Assembly (NCBI RefSeq): GCF_003935425.1
Contig: NZ_RHQN01000001.1
Coordinates: forward strand, 1-64,000
Source: Pseudomonas sp. v388
Lineage (GTDB): Bacteria > Pseudomonadota > Gammaproteobacteria > Pseudomonadales > Pseudomonadaceae
Direction of reading: 5' to 3'
Length of the DNA stretch: 64,000 bases
Within the stretch, counting starts at the first letter, position 1; every line of letters begins with the position of its first letter. Shown one piece after another: positions 8,720 through 19,132 of this stretch. The translations under genes were made by a program, and so were the position numbers. Under the pieces are notes generated by a model that searched no databases, was not told the DNA's origin, and was given only the letters and a program-made list of their open reading frames with translations.

Positions 8720-9739
8720 ATGAAAGCCATTGCACACTTCAAATGCCTGCCTATCGAACATCCCGACGCCTTGGTGGAGATCGATATACCCGAGCCAGTG
8801 CCCAAGCCGCGCGACTTGCTCGTAGAGGTAAAGGCCGTTTCGGTCAATCCTGTCGATACCAAGGTGCGACAGGGCTACGTACCGCACGAAGACGAAAGCC
8901 ATCCGCGTATCCTCGGATGGGACGCTACCGGCGTGGTCAAGTCGGTCGGCAGCGACGTGACGCTGTTCAAGCCCGGTGACAGGGTCTGGTACGCCGGATC
9001 GTTGATCCGCCCGGGAAGCAACAGTGAGCTGCAACTGGTGGACGAGCGTATCGTCGGTTCAATGCCCCATTCGCTGGATTTCAGGCAGGCTGCGGCATTG
9101 CCACTGACTTCCCTGACCGCCTGGGAATTGCTGTTCGATCGCCTCGGTGTTGCACGTGATACCACCGACCTAGGCGAAACGCTGCTCATCGTCGGCGCTG
9201 CGGGCGGGGTGGGTTCCATCCTGACTCAGTTGGCGCGTCAACTGACCGGACTAACAGTCATCGGCACGGCTTCGCGCCCGGAAACCCAGGCGTGGGTCAC
9301 CGAGCTGGGTGCGCATCACGTCATCGACCATACCAAGCCACTCAGCGAAGAGCTCAAGCGCATTGGCATTGGACAAGTCAGCTATGTCGCCAGCCTGACC
9401 CAGACTGATCGGCACTACGAGCAAATCATCGAATCACTGAAGCCTCAGGGCAGGCTGGGCCTGATCGATGATCCGGCCACGCTTGACGCTGTGCCGCTGA
9501 AGCGTAAGAGCCTGTCGTTGCACTGGGAGCTGATGTATACCCGCTCGCTTTACGAAACCGAGGACATGCAGGAGCAGCACAACATCCTCAACGAAATTGC
9601 GCGGCACGTTGATTCGGGTCTATTGCGTACCACTGTCGGCGATAACTACGGACGCCTCAGCGCAGAAAATCTTCGTCGTGCCCATGCTCTACTGGAAAGC
9701 GGCAAGGCGAAGGGCAAGATCGTGATGGAGGGCTTCTAA
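8720..9739 (+). CDS. zinc-binding alcohol dehydrogenase family protein (quinone oxidoreductase branch)
   Basis: 339 residues from ATG at 8720. It is an MDR-superfamily protein with a GroES-like N-terminus (SVNPVDTKVRQG) and the nucleotide loop VGAAGGVGSI near residue 155. Like the gene at 7189 it lacks the clustered cysteines of zinc alcohol dehydrogenases. It resembles the TIGR02817 family of roughly 340 residues. It probably reduces a quinone or unsaturated carbonyl with NAD(P)H, and is likely co-transcribed with the small monooxygenase just upstream. Confidence 0.85.
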   Translation: MKAIAHFKCLPIEHPDALVEIDIPEPVPKPRDLLVEVKAVSVNPVDTKVRQGYVPHEDESHPRILGWDATGVVKSVGSDVTLFKPGDRVWYAGSLIRPGSNSELQLVDERIVGSMPHSLDFRQAAALPLTSLTAWELLFDRLGVARDTTDLGETLLIVGAAGGVGSILTQLARQLTGLTVIGTASRPETQAWVTELGAHHVIDHTKPLSEELKRIGIGQVSYVASLTQTDRHYEQIIESLKPQGRLGLIDDPATLDAVPLKRKSLSLHWELMYTRSLYETEDMQEQHNILNEIARHVDSGLLRTTVGDNYGRLSAENLRRAHALLESGKAKGKIVMEGF

Positions 9740-9916
9740 GAGGTACCACAGAAACGACTGGGTAATCTCCAGCTCCCCAGGTACTCATCACGCAAACCGC
9801 GTTGCTTCAGGCGCTTGGCCACGCACGGGAAGCCCGAATTCCGTAACTCATACCCGGTGTTCTGGGACTTCGCTTTCGATATTCAGAACGGGGGGAAAAG
9901 ATGGATTTTGATGGGC

Positions 9917-9952
9917 ACCTGAATGCATTCTTAAGGATGCATTCAGGTTTTT
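9917..9952 (+). terminator. intrinsic terminator
   Basis: Perfect 12-bp stem (ACCTGAATGCAT / ATGCATTCAGGT) with an 8-base loop, followed by a run of five T. It lies 178 bases after the dehydrogenase stop and ends transcription before the opposing dctM gene. Confidence 0.8.
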
Positions 9953-10127
9953 GTGGCAATTGGGAATGGTCGGCTCTCTATCACGGTCCTTCATGTTGAA
10001 ATGAAGATTCGTGAGAGTGTAGAACGCCCCAAAGCGAAAACTGGCTTACAAACAACAGTTAGCATACGGGACGTTGTTCCACGGCGCCGGCGTGATGGTA
10101 AGGCGATCCACTCAGGCTTGCAGGCGG

Positions 10128-10183
10128 CTGGTGTATCCGGCGTAGCCGGCTTGCTGGCGATGACCACACGCCTGATACACCAG
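10128..10183. repeat. REP-like palindromic element
   Basis: The core AGCCGGCTTGCTGGCGATGA-like segment at 10144-10163 resembles the Pseudomonas REP consensus. It is enclosed by a perfect 10-bp inverted repeat, CTGGTGTATC (10128-10137) and GATACACCAG (10174-10183). It sits just past the dctM stop, a usual intergenic place for REPs. Confidence 0.5.
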
Positions 10184-10213
10184 ATATGCGCGGTGCTGAG
10201 CGCTCTGTACTCG

Positions 10214-11497
10214 CTATGGCATTCCTAGCCAGTTGGGCAGGGCGAGAGACAGCATGGGCACGTAGGTCACCAGAATCAGGAACAGCAGGAGAATCGAGAG
10301 CCAGGGCAACGCCGCGCGAATGGTCTGCCCAAGCGTCAATCCCGTGACCGCCGAGGTCACGAACAGGTTCAGGCCTACCGGCGGATGCACCAGCCCGATC
10401 TCCATGTTCACCACCATGACGATACCCAGATGGATCGGGTCGATGCCCAGTTCCATGGCAATCGGGAAGAAGATCGGCGCCAGAATCAGAATGATCGCCG
10501 ACGGCTCCATGAAACTGCCGGCAATCAGCAGGACAATGTTGACCATGATCAGGAAGCCAATGGGTGTCAGGCCCTCGGACAGTACCCAGTTGGTGATTTC
10601 CTGTGGAATCTGCTCGGTGGTCAGCACGTGGGCGAACAGCATCGCGTTGGCGATGATGAACAGCAACATGATGGTCAAACGGCCCGATTCCAGCAGCACC
10701 TTGGGGCATTCCCGTAAGCTCATATCCTTGTAGACGAACAACGCGATGAACGCCGAATACACCGCCGCGACGGCCGCCGCTTCGGTCGGGGTGAACATCC
10801 CGCTGTAGATCCCGCCCAGAATGATCACCAGCAACAACAGCCCCCAGAATGCGCGCCGTGCAGTGTGCAGCCACTGGCGCAAGCTCGCCCGCGGCTGGGC
10901 CGGGAGCTTCTTGATCCGGGCGACGATGTAGATGGCCACCATCAGGCACAGGCCCAGCAGGATGCCGGGGATCACGCCCGCCATGAACAGCTTGCCCACG
11001 GAGGTTTCGGTCGCTGCCGAATACACCACCATCACAATCGAGGGCGGAATCAGGATGCCGAGCGTACCGGCATTGCAGATGATCCCGGCGCCGAACTCCC
11101 GTGGGTAGCCCGAACGCACCATGCCGGCGACCGCGATCGAACCCACTGCGGCGACCGTCGCCGGCGAGGAGCCCGACAAGGCCGCGAACAGCATGCACGC
11201 CAGCACGGCGGCAATCGCCAGACCGCCGCGGATATGCCCGACGCAGGCGTTGGCGAAGTCGATCAGCCGCTGCGCCACGCCTCCGGTGGTCATGAAGGCG
11301 CCGGACAGCAGGAAGAAGGGGATGGCCAGAAAGGTATAGCTGTCGGACGTCTCGAACAATTTGATGGCGAGCGAACTGAGCGAATCCTGGCTGAATAGCA
11401 GGATGGACACCGCGCCCGACAGCCCCAGCGAAATCGCAATCGGCACGCCCAGGAACATGAATACGAACAACAGCAGGAACAGACAGATAACCGTCAT
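10214..11497 (-). CDS. dctM: TRAP transporter large permease DctM, itaconate locus
   Basis: 427 residues, about 12 hydrophobic segments, typical DctM length. It carries the family landmarks ALSGSSPATVAAVGSIA and GILIPPSIVMVVYSAATETSVGKLFMAG. It forms the ion-driven channel of a tripartite transporter with the small permease upstream, whose stop overlaps its start by one base (TGATG). Gene order with the CoA genes matches the P. aeruginosa PA0884-PA0886 system, so the likely substrate is itaconate or a related C5 dicarboxylate. Confidence 0.9.
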   Translation of the reverse strand: MTVICLFLLLFVFMFLGVPIAISLGLSGAVSILLFSQDSLSSLAIKLFETSDSYTFLAIPFFLLSGAFMTTGGVAQRLIDFANACVGHIRGGLAIAAVLACMLFAALSGSSPATVAAVGSIAVAGMVRSGYPREFGAGIICNAGTLGILIPPSIVMVVYSAATETSVGKLFMAGVIPGILLGLCLMVAIYIVARIKKLPAQPRASLRQWLHTARRAFWGLLLLVIILGGIYSGMFTPTEAAAVAAVYSAFIALFVYKDMSLRECPKVLLESGRLTIMLLFIIANAMLFAHVLTTEQIPQEITNWVLSEGLTPIGFLIMVNIVLLIAGSFMEPSAIILILAPIFFPIAMELGIDPIHLGIVMVVNMEIGLVHPPVGLNLFVTSAVTGLTLGQTIRAALPWLSILLLFLILVTYVPMLSLALPNWLGMP

Positions 11498-12129
11498 CAG
11501 TGTTGCTCCTCACCAGGATTGGCCAGTTTGCTCGCTTCCGCCGCTTCGTCAGCCAGGCCAAGACCGGCCTGACGATGGGTGAAGATGCGATAGAGGATTT
11601 CCAGATAGCGCAAGATGATCAGCGCGAAACCGAACGGCACGATGACCGCGATGTGGCCGATCTTGATCCCGTAGCGGTCCAGGTCCTCGGCACCGATACC
11701 TGCAGCCATCAGCGCCGAGACCCATTTCACGCTGGCGATCAGAAACAGCCCGGCGTAGGCCAGGCAGCAGGCGCAGGCCAGCATCGCCAGGATGCGCTGG
11801 ACCGGTTTGCTGGTCTTTCTGACGAGCACGTCCACACCCAGGTGGCCGGCGGTGCGGACACCATAGGAAATGCCAAAGAAGATCAGCCAGCCGAACAGCG
11901 CCTTGGTCAAGGCGACGCTCCAGGTCATTTCCTGCGCATATCCCATCAGGTGATCGCCGACGCTGGCGAACAGCTCGCTGCTCCAGGCCCATCGATCACT
12001 GAGGTTGTAGAACACGGTGTAAAGATTGTTCAGTGCCACGTAGACGAAGGTCACCAGTGTCATGGCAGCCAACAGGAAGGCGATCAAGCCTTCTTCGAAA
12101 TGCTCCCAGACTCGCCTGAGCGATTGCAT
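11497..12129 (-). CDS. dctQ: TRAP transporter small permease DctQ
   Basis: 210 residues with four hydrophobic segments, the DctQ pattern. Residues 15-40 form the first segment (GLIAFLLAAMTLVTFVYVAL), and a cytoplasmic tail rich in E and K closes the protein. The tail is somewhat longer than in small DctQ proteins. It lies between dctP and dctM, and its stop codon overlaps the dctM start, indicating coupled translation. Confidence 0.88.
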   Translation of the reverse strand: MQSLRRVWEHFEEGLIAFLLAAMTLVTFVYVALNNLYTVFYNLSDRWAWSSELFASVGDHLMGYAQEMTWSVALTKALFGWLIFFGISYGVRTAGHLGVDVLVRKTSKPVQRILAMLACACCLAYAGLFLIASVKWVSALMAAGIGAEDLDRYGIKIGHIAVIVPFGFALIILRYLEILYRIFTHRQAGLGLADEAAEASKLANPGEEQH

Positions 12130-12228
12130 AAGAATTCTCCGAACGTAGAGGAGAGGCGGCTACCCGAGTGGGTAACCGCATTCACGTCACAGCCTGACGT
12201 CACAACATCGCGCACACGCAGGGGTGCG

Positions 12229-13308
<1,080 letters not shown>

Positions 13309-13359
13309 TTACGATGGCCTAATCGACCGCATGTCGAGAATCAGCATTTCCGTAATCCA

Positions 13360-13380
13360 GCGTTCGGCAAAGCTGAACGC
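13360..13380. promoter_or_regulatory. putative LysR-type operator upstream of dctP
   Basis: GCGTTCGG-N5-CTGAACGC, seven of eight arm positions paired, containing a T-N11-A core. It lies 133-153 bases upstream of the dctP ATG. The right arm and most of the left arm repeat the dyad at 19090-19110 beside the LysR gene, so both are probably read by the same regulator. Confidence 0.65.
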
Positions 13381-13447
13381 AGGCGATCTGTCCATCTTTG
13401 CTGTTCGGGCTGCTTTCAATGGTTGCTGCCGGCGAACTCTTCGAACG

Positions 13448-14317
13448 CTAGCAGGCCTGGTCTGCATCGCCATGGTTCGACGTCTGCCGACCGTCACCCT
13501 CTGCCAGGGCCAGCAAGCGGCGGGCGCGCAGCAAGACCGGCGCGTCGATCATCTGGCCGTCCAGTTGAAACGCACCGGCGCCGTTGGCGGCGGCGCTGGC
13601 TGCCACGACCCGGCGCGACCATGCCAGATCGCCTTCGTCGGGGAGCAGGGCGGCGTGAATGACTGGTATTTGCGCCGGATGAATGCACAAGGCACCGCCA
13701 TAGCCCATGTCATGGGCGTGGCGCACCGCGCGTTGCAGGCCTTCGGGATCGCCGATGGCAGGGTAGACGCCGTCGAGCGGCGGCAGCAGGTTGGCGCCGC
13801 GAGAATGCAATTGCACCACCATGCGCGCCTGGTCGAGAACCAGCTGGGCGGCGGCCGTGCCTGGCGTGAGGCTCAGGTCCAGTGCCAGGTCGAGGCTACC
13901 GAAGGACAAGCGCTCGACGCCCGAAGCGCCGGCAATCTCCGGAAGCGCCAGTAAGCCTTTCGCGCTTTCGATGATCGGCCAGACAGGTTTGCCAGCCTTC
14001 CAGACTGCTGCGACCTGAGCGGCATTCTCCACTTTGGGCAGCAGGACGCCGCCGACACCGGCCTGCTGTGCGCAGAACGCCAGGTCGTCGGGATGCTCGG
14101 GATGGTCCGGCGCGTTGACGCGTACCCATACCTGCGCCTGTGGCGTCCGGGTCAAAAACGCGGCGAGATGGTCTCGGGCCTCGCGCTTGAGGGATTCCTC
14201 CACGGCATCCTCAAAGTCGACGATAACCACGTCGGCCCCGGCAGCCAGCGCCTTGGCAAAACGTTCGGGCCGGCTTCCGGGAACAAACAGTGCGGAACGG
14301 ACAAGGGTCCGGGTCAT
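13448..14317 (-). CDS. ccl: CoA ester lyase, (S)-citramalyl-CoA lyase type
   Basis: 289 residues of the HpcH/HpaI-CitE fold. The opening RSALFVPGSRPERFAKAL is the CitE signature. The metal-binding acids lie in VIVDFEDAVEESLKREAR and IIESAKGL with SFGSLDLALDL, and IHPAQIPVIH marks the C-terminal motif. In the itaconate pathway this enzyme splits citramalyl-CoA into acetyl-CoA and pyruvate. It is the last gene of the unit that starts with the hydratase at 19008, and corresponds in order to PA0883. Confidence 0.85.
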   Translation of the reverse strand: MTRTLVRSALFVPGSRPERFAKALAAGADVVIVDFEDAVEESLKREARDHLAAFLTRTPQAQVWVRVNAPDHPEHPDDLAFCAQQAGVGGVLLPKVENAAQVAAVWKAGKPVWPIIESAKGLLALPEIAGASGVERLSFGSLDLALDLSLTPGTAAAQLVLDQARMVVQLHSRGANLLPPLDGVYPAIGDPEGLQRAVRHAHDMGYGGALCIHPAQIPVIHAALLPDEGDLAWSRRVVAASAAANGAGAFQLDGQMIDAPVLLRARRLLALAEGDGRQTSNHGDADQAC

Positions 14318-14361
14318 GATACAAGACTCCTGTTTGGCGAATGACGATCGCCGATGCGTGT

Positions 14362-15561
14362 TCAGATCGCCCCGGAGGCGGCCAAACGTGCCTGCTCCTC
14401 GGCAGAGATGCCCAGCTCGCTCAGAAGGCTGCCCGTGTGCTCGCCGAGCGCCGGCACGCCGTCCATGCGCGGCGAAAAGGCCGCGTTATGGCCCGGCGGC
14501 AGCAGGGACGGCAGCGGGCCGCTGGGGCTTTCCACTTCGCGCCAGCGATCGCGGGCCTTGAGCTGCGGGTGGTCCCACACGCCCTGCATGTCGTTGACCC
14601 GTGCATTGGCGATCTGCGCGTCCTCCAGACGTTGCACCACGTCGTCGACGGTCAGACGCGCGAAGCTGCCGACGATTATCCGGCGCAGTTCGTCGCGGTT
14701 CTCCGAACGCTTGAAGTTGGCGCAGAAGCGCTCATCGCTCGCCAGATCAGTATCCAGCAAGACTTTCTCGCAAAAGGCTGCCCATTCACGCTCGTTCTGC
14801 AAGCCGAGCATGACCGTGCCGCCGTCTCCGGTGGGAAACGGGCCATAAGGGTAGATCGTCGAATGCGACGCGCCCGCCCGGGCTGGAGGTGGAGCGCCGT
14901 TGTATGCGTAATACATCGGGTAGCCCATCCACTCCACCAGACTTTCGAGCATCGAGACATCAATGCGGCTGCCAACACCGGTCTTGTCCCGCAGCATCAG
15001 GGCCGACAGCACGCCGGTATAAGCGTACATGCCCGCGGCGATGTCGGCGATCGAGCAGCCGGCCTTGGCCATCTGCTCGTCGCCGGGGCCGCCGGTGACC
15101 GAAAGGAAACCGCCTTCACTCTGGATCAATAGGTCGTAGGCCTTTTTCTTTTCATAAGGGCCGCCTTCGCCGTAGCCGGAAATGTCGCATACGATCAGGC
15201 GCGGATAGCGCTCATGCAGCGTGTCGAAGGACAGCCCCATGCGTGCCGACGCGCCGGGCGCCAGGTTCTGCACCAGCACGTCGGCCTTGGCGATCAACGC
15301 GTCGAGGATCGCCCCGGCACTGTCCTGTTTGAGGTCCAGGGTCAGGCTTTCCTTGGAGCGATTGGTCCACACGAAATGCGAGGCCAGGCCGTCGACCCGC
15401 TGGTCGTAACCGCGGGCAAAATCCCCGCTGCCGGGGCGTTCGATCTTGATGACACGGGCGCCGAGGTCGGCCAGCTGACGCGTGCAGAAGGGGGCTGCGA
15501 TGGCGTGTTCCAGACTGATGACCGTGATGCCGTCCAGAGGACGTGGGTTGGAATGATTCAT
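14362..15561 (-). CDS. ict: CoA transferase family III (CaiB/BaiF), itaconate CoA-transferase type
   Basis: 399 residues, normal for the family. The N-terminus has the typical LDGITVISLEHAIAAPFCTRQLADLGARVIKIE. The active-site region is DLLIQSEGGFLSVTG, and the C-terminus carries a second conserved block. It moves CoA, usually from succinyl-CoA, onto itaconate. Its neighbours (lyase downstream, PrpD-like upstream) match PA0882, which supports this specific substrate. Family membership is clear; the substrate is inferred from context. Confidence 0.85.
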   Translation of the reverse strand: MNHSNPRPLDGITVISLEHAIAAPFCTRQLADLGARVIKIERPGSGDFARGYDQRVDGLASHFVWTNRSKESLTLDLKQDSAGAILDALIAKADVLVQNLAPGASARMGLSFDTLHERYPRLIVCDISGYGEGGPYEKKKAYDLLIQSEGGFLSVTGGPGDEQMAKAGCSIADIAAGMYAYTGVLSALMLRDKTGVGSRIDVSMLESLVEWMGYPMYYAYNGAPPPARAGASHSTIYPYGPFPTGDGGTVMLGLQNEREWAAFCEKVLLDTDLASDERFCANFKRSENRDELRRIIVGSFARLTVDDVVQRLEDAQIANARVNDMQGVWDHPQLKARDRWREVESPSGPLPSLLPPGHNAAFSPRMDGVPALGEHTGSLLSELGISAEEQARLAASGAI

Positions 15562-15588
15562 GGGTTCACCTATGCGCTCGGGCGCGTG

Positions 15589-16938
15589 TCAGATCAGATC
15601 GCTGAGCGTTTGCGCGTCGCGCAGCTGCCAGACCTTGTCGATCAATTGCCTGCCCTGTTCCGGGGTGCGAGCGCCGGAGAACGCCAACAGTCGCTGGAAT
15701 TTTTCCTCCAGTTCGCGGCGCGACAAGGTGTTGCCTGGATCGCCCTTGGGATCGTCGATGGCCGCGGTCAGCGTGCGGCCGTCGGTTGTGGTCACGGTGA
15801 CGCGGCCCAGCCAGCGTGCCGGATAGGCTGCGTCGACCTGCGGATCAAGCTCCATTGCGACCTTCTCGCGGAATGCATCCACTCGGGTATCCGTCAGGGC
15901 CAGGTCGCGGAATTCGATCAGTTGGGCGCTGCGGTGCACCGCGATCAGCCCCAACACCGTGCCCATGGAGAATTTCGCCTGATGCACGGTGCTCGGTTTC
16001 ACCACCCGACCCAGCACATCGATGGCGCCCTGATGCACGCGAGCCGTCACTGTTGCGATCTGCTCGTGGCCCAGCCCCTCGCGTTGCATCAGTTCCAGCA
16101 GCGCATCGGCGGCGGGATGGGTGTGGCGACATGAGGCGTGAAACTTGAACGAGGTTTCGGCCAGTGCCCAGCGGCTGCCCAGCCGATCCGAGAGCTTTGC
16201 GGGGTCGGCGTCGCTGGACATGCCGGCCGCCATCCCCTGATCGCCTTCGAGAATGTTGCGCGCACCGGTCAGGCCGTCCTGGGTCATGTAGGCAGCCAGC
16301 ACGCCATCGGCAGCGGCCTTGGCAGTATGCAGCTGTTTGGAATCGGCGGCATCGCGCAGAAACTCCCAGAGGCCGGCCGCCTGGGTGCCGGCGGTGCCCA
16401 ACAGATTGATAAACTGCTCCTTGTCGAAATTCAGCAGCTTGCCCACGCCGACAGCCGCTGCCAGGGTTCCAACCGTGGCTGTGGTGTGGAAAATCCGGTA
16501 GTGCGAGCGGCCGAGGAATTCGCCGATGCGAATGCCCGCCTCATAGCCGGCGACCGAGGCGACCAGCAGGTCCTTGCCGGATTTGTCCAGATCCTGCGCG
16601 GCCGCCAGGACCGCGGAAAAGACCACGGTCGCCGGGTGCAGCACCGAGCTGTTGTGCAAGTCGTCCTGCTCAACCAGATGGGAGGCCGCGCCGTTGACCA
16701 GCGCGGCAAAGTACGGCGTGGTGCCGCGCCCGCTGACCAGAATCCGCGCAGCACCTTCGGCCGGACCCATGCGCTGGGCGTAGCGTTCGAACAACGGAAT
16801 CGGACGGGCGCCCTGGCTGGCGAGCGCAGAACCGATCCAGTCCAGAAACAGGTCCTCGGTGCGGTCCAGCACGCCGGCCGGAATCTGTGAGTAATGCAGG
16901 TCGGCGAGAAAGGTCGCCAAGGCATCGGTGTGGTACAT
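15589..16938 (-). CDS. MmgE/PrpD family protein
   Basis: 449 residues from the ATG at 16938, chosen for the GAGGG eight bases upstream rather than the longer start at 16971. It shows the MmgE/PrpD all-alpha N-terminal domain (DLFLDWIGSALASQGARP) and the usual HPATVVFSAVLAAAQ and FKFHASCRHTHPAADALLEL blocks. PrpD acts as 2-methylcitrate dehydratase, and relatives include itaconate decarboxylase-like and isomerase-like enzymes. The same gene stands at this place in the P. aeruginosa locus (PA0881), but its role there is not settled. It may handle a stereoisomer or side product. Confidence 0.85.
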   Translation of the reverse strand: MYHTDALATFLADLHYSQIPAGVLDRTEDLFLDWIGSALASQGARPIPLFERYAQRMGPAEGAARILVSGRGTTPYFAALVNGAASHLVEQDDLHNSSVLHPATVVFSAVLAAAQDLDKSGKDLLVASVAGYEAGIRIGEFLGRSHYRIFHTTATVGTLAAAVGVGKLLNFDKEQFINLLGTAGTQAAGLWEFLRDAADSKQLHTAKAAADGVLAAYMTQDGLTGARNILEGDQGMAAGMSSDADPAKLSDRLGSRWALAETSFKFHASCRHTHPAADALLELMQREGLGHEQIATVTARVHQGAIDVLGRVVKPSTVHQAKFSMGTVLGLIAVHRSAQLIEFRDLALTDTRVDAFREKVAMELDPQVDAAYPARWLGRVTVTTTDGRTLTAAIDDPKGDPGNTLSRRELEEKFQRLLAFSGARTPEQGRQLIDKVWQLRDAQTLSDLI

Positions 16939-16948
16939 GGGCGTGCCC

Positions 16949-18112
16949 TCAGAAGCTGCGCGGCAGTTCAAGCAAGTGCTCGGCGACGTAGGAAAGGATC
17001 AGGTTGGTTGAGATCGGCGCGACCTGGTAGAGGCGGGTCTCGCGGAATTTGCGTTCCACGTCATACTCGCAGGCGAAGCCAAAACCGCCATGGGTCTGCA
17101 GGCAGGCGTTGGCGGCCTCCCAGGAAGCCTTGGCCGCCAGGTACTTGGCCATGTTGGCGCTGGCCCCGGCGTTTTTGCCGCTGTCGTATTCCTCGCAGGC
17201 GCGCCAGCGCATCAGGTCGGCTGCCTCGATTTCGATGTGTGCCTCGGCAATCGGGAACTGCACGCCCTGGTTTTGCCCGATCGGCCGCCCGAACACCACG
17301 CGGTCACGTGCATAGGCGCTGGCTTTCTCGACAAACCAGCGACCGTCGCCGATGCACTCGGCTGCGATCAGGGTCCGCTCGGCGTTCAGACCGTCAAGAA
17401 TGTATTTAAAGCCTTTGCCTTCTTCGCCGATCAGACTGTCGGCCGGCAGTTCGAGATTGTCGAAGAACAACTCGTTGGTTTCGTGATTGACCATGTTGGC
17501 GATGGGTTGAACGGTCAGCCCCTTGCCAATGGCTTCACGCAGGTCAACCAGAAAGATCGACATGCCTTCGGATTTCTTCTTCACCTCTGCCAGCGGCGTG
17601 GTCCGAGCGAGCAGGATCATCAGGTCCGAGTGCTGGATTCTGGAAATCCAGACTTTCTGGCCGTTGATCACGTACTTGTCGCCTTGTCTGACAGCCGTGG
17701 TCTTGATCTTGGTGGTGTCGGTGCCGGTGGTCGGCTCGGTCACGCCCATCGACTGCAGGCGCAATTCGCCGCTGGCGAGCTTGGGCAGGTAATGGCGTTT
17801 CTGCTCTTCGCTGCCGTGACGCAGCAGCGTGAACATGTTGTACATCTGGCCGTGCACGGTTCCGGAATTACCGCCGCAGGCATTCACCTCTTCGAGGATG
17901 ACCGACGCTTGCGCCAGGCCCAGACCCGAACCGCCATACTCGGCGGGAATCATCGCCGACAGCCAGCCAGCGTCGGTCAGGGCTTTGACGAAGTCTTCGG
18001 GGAAACCTTTTTCTTCATCAATCCTGCGCCAGTATGCGGCGTCGAAACCCGCACACAGCGCACGCACGCCTTCGCGGATGGCATTGAGGTCTTCATCTTC
18101 ATACGGATTCAT
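16949..18112 (-). CDS. acyl-CoA dehydrogenase
   Basis: 387 residues with the complete acyl-CoA dehydrogenase fold. The N-terminal helical part leads to MIPAEYGGSGLGLAQASVILEEV. The FAD/substrate signature is MGVTEPTTGTDTTKIKT, and the C-terminal signature QTHGGFGFACEYDVERKFRETRL closes the protein. The gene ends ten bases before the PrpD-like start and belongs to the same unit, matching PA0879. Its role in itaconate use is not essential to the three-step pathway and is unknown; it may oxidise or reduce a C5-acyl-CoA. Confidence 0.88.
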   Translation of the reverse strand: MNPYEDEDLNAIREGVRALCAGFDAAYWRRIDEEKGFPEDFVKALTDAGWLSAMIPAEYGGSGLGLAQASVILEEVNACGGNSGTVHGQMYNMFTLLRHGSEEQKRHYLPKLASGELRLQSMGVTEPTTGTDTTKIKTTAVRQGDKYVINGQKVWISRIQHSDLMILLARTTPLAEVKKKSEGMSIFLVDLREAIGKGLTVQPIANMVNHETNELFFDNLELPADSLIGEEGKGFKYILDGLNAERTLIAAECIGDGRWFVEKASAYARDRVVFGRPIGQNQGVQFPIAEAHIEIEAADLMRWRACEEYDSGKNAGASANMAKYLAAKASWEAANACLQTHGGFGFACEYDVERKFRETRLYQVAPISTNLILSYVAEHLLELPRSF

Positions 18113-18174
18113 GGTCGATTCTCTGGGTCAGCCGCACCACAGGGACCCGGCGGTGCGTTCACGGTTGGAAGCGG

Positions 18175-19008
18175 TCAGTCGAAAGTGACGTCGGCGCTCT
18201 GGGCGATGCCCGCTTCATTGCCGGCCCACAGGCGGGCCTTGCCGGGCTCTACGACACGACCGCCGACTTCAAAATGCGCAGGCAGGTTCAGCGGGCGCAC
18301 GCCGCGGTAGGCGAAGTGCCGGACGCGCTTGTCTGGATTGGCGCGAATGAACGCCCTCAGACTCAAGGTGGCGATCAGTGGGCCGTGCACCACCAGGTCC
18401 GAGTAGCCCTCGGTTGCCGTCACATAGGGAAAGTCGTAGTGGATGCGATGACCGTTGAAGGTGACCGCGGAATAGCGGAACAACAGGGTTGGGGTCGGAG
18501 CGATGCTTTCGGACCATTCGCCGTCGTCGGGCAATGCATCGCTGGCCAGTTTGGGCGAACTGGGTTCCCGATAGACGATGTCCTGCTCCTCGCGCACGCA
18601 GAGCTGGCCGTGCTGGGCATAGTCGTGACGCACCGTGACGAACAACAGCGAGCCGGTGCGACCGTGTTTTTCTTCGACGTGCGTAATGGTGGACACGCAT
18701 TCTGCCGCGACACCTACCAGAAGCGGCTCGATGAACTGCACCCGGCCACCGGCCCACATGCGATTACGGTTCGCGGCAGGGGGCAGGAAACCGCCACGGG
18801 CCGGATGCCCGTCCTCGCCCAGCCCGGTTTCGGCGACCGGCTCCTGGAAAAAACACCACTGCCACAGTGGCGGCAAAGGCTGTCCGTCGTCAGGCGCGGG
18901 CTCGCCGAACGTGGCGGCAACCCGCTTGATCAGATTGCGGCTGAAAACGTCCTGGGCCTGCTGCGTTCTGCCAATCCAGGCAGTCGGATCCGATGGCGAA
19001 TCATTCAT
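18175..19008 (-). CDS. ich: MaoC-like hydratase, itaconyl-CoA hydratase type
   Basis: 277 residues from ATG at 19008 (GGAGA nine bases upstream; the longer start at 19062 would run into the promoter). The N-terminal half is a FAS1-type dehydratase domain and the C-terminal half a MaoC hot-dog domain. The catalytic region is HYDFPYVTATEGYSDLVVHGPLIATL. This two-domain form is shared by mesaconyl-C4-CoA and itaconyl-CoA hydratases. It adds water to itaconyl-CoA to give citramalyl-CoA. It is the first gene of the leftward operon and corresponds to PA0878. Confidence 0.85.
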   Translation of the reverse strand: MNDSPSDPTAWIGRTQQAQDVFSRNLIKRVAATFGEPAPDDGQPLPPLWQWCFFQEPVAETGLGEDGHPARGGFLPPAANRNRMWAGGRVQFIEPLLVGVAAECVSTITHVEEKHGRTGSLLFVTVRHDYAQHGQLCVREEQDIVYREPSSPKLASDALPDDGEWSESIAPTPTLLFRYSAVTFNGHRIHYDFPYVTATEGYSDLVVHGPLIATLSLRAFIRANPDKRVRHFAYRGVRPLNLPAHFEVGGRVVEPGKARLWAGNEAGIAQSADVTFD

Positions 19009-19089
19009 GGCGTGCGGTCTCCGCGTCGTTGTTATGCGCGGATCATGCGAGAGGCTTGGCATTCTGAGAATTTACATTTGCATAAGACC

Positions 19090-19110
19090 GCGTTCAGATA
19101 TGCTGAACGC
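19090..19110. promoter_or_regulatory. putative LysR-type operator between ich and its divergent regulator
   Basis: Perfect 8-bp dyad GCGTTCAG-N5-CTGAACGC with an internal T-N11-A. It lies 22 bases before the LysR ATG (19133) and 81 bases before the ich ATG. A near copy stands upstream of dctP at 13360. Confidence 0.7.
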
Positions 19111-19132
19111 CCAAGCATCGTTGGAGACGCCC

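Larger units (their letters stand above)
9740..10213. other. gene-free stretch with terminator and REP-like element
   Basis: About 470 bases without a credible gene between convergent units. It holds a strong hairpin terminator (9917-9952) and a REP-like palindrome region near the end of dctM, listed separately. Confidence 0.6.

Noticed and set aside
10059-11561. Long minus-strand frame of about 500 codons across dctM and dctQ
   Set aside because: It is a shadow of the TRAP permease genes in another frame: Arg/His/Pro-rich, no ribosome binding site, and the DctM/DctQ frames carry clear family motifs.
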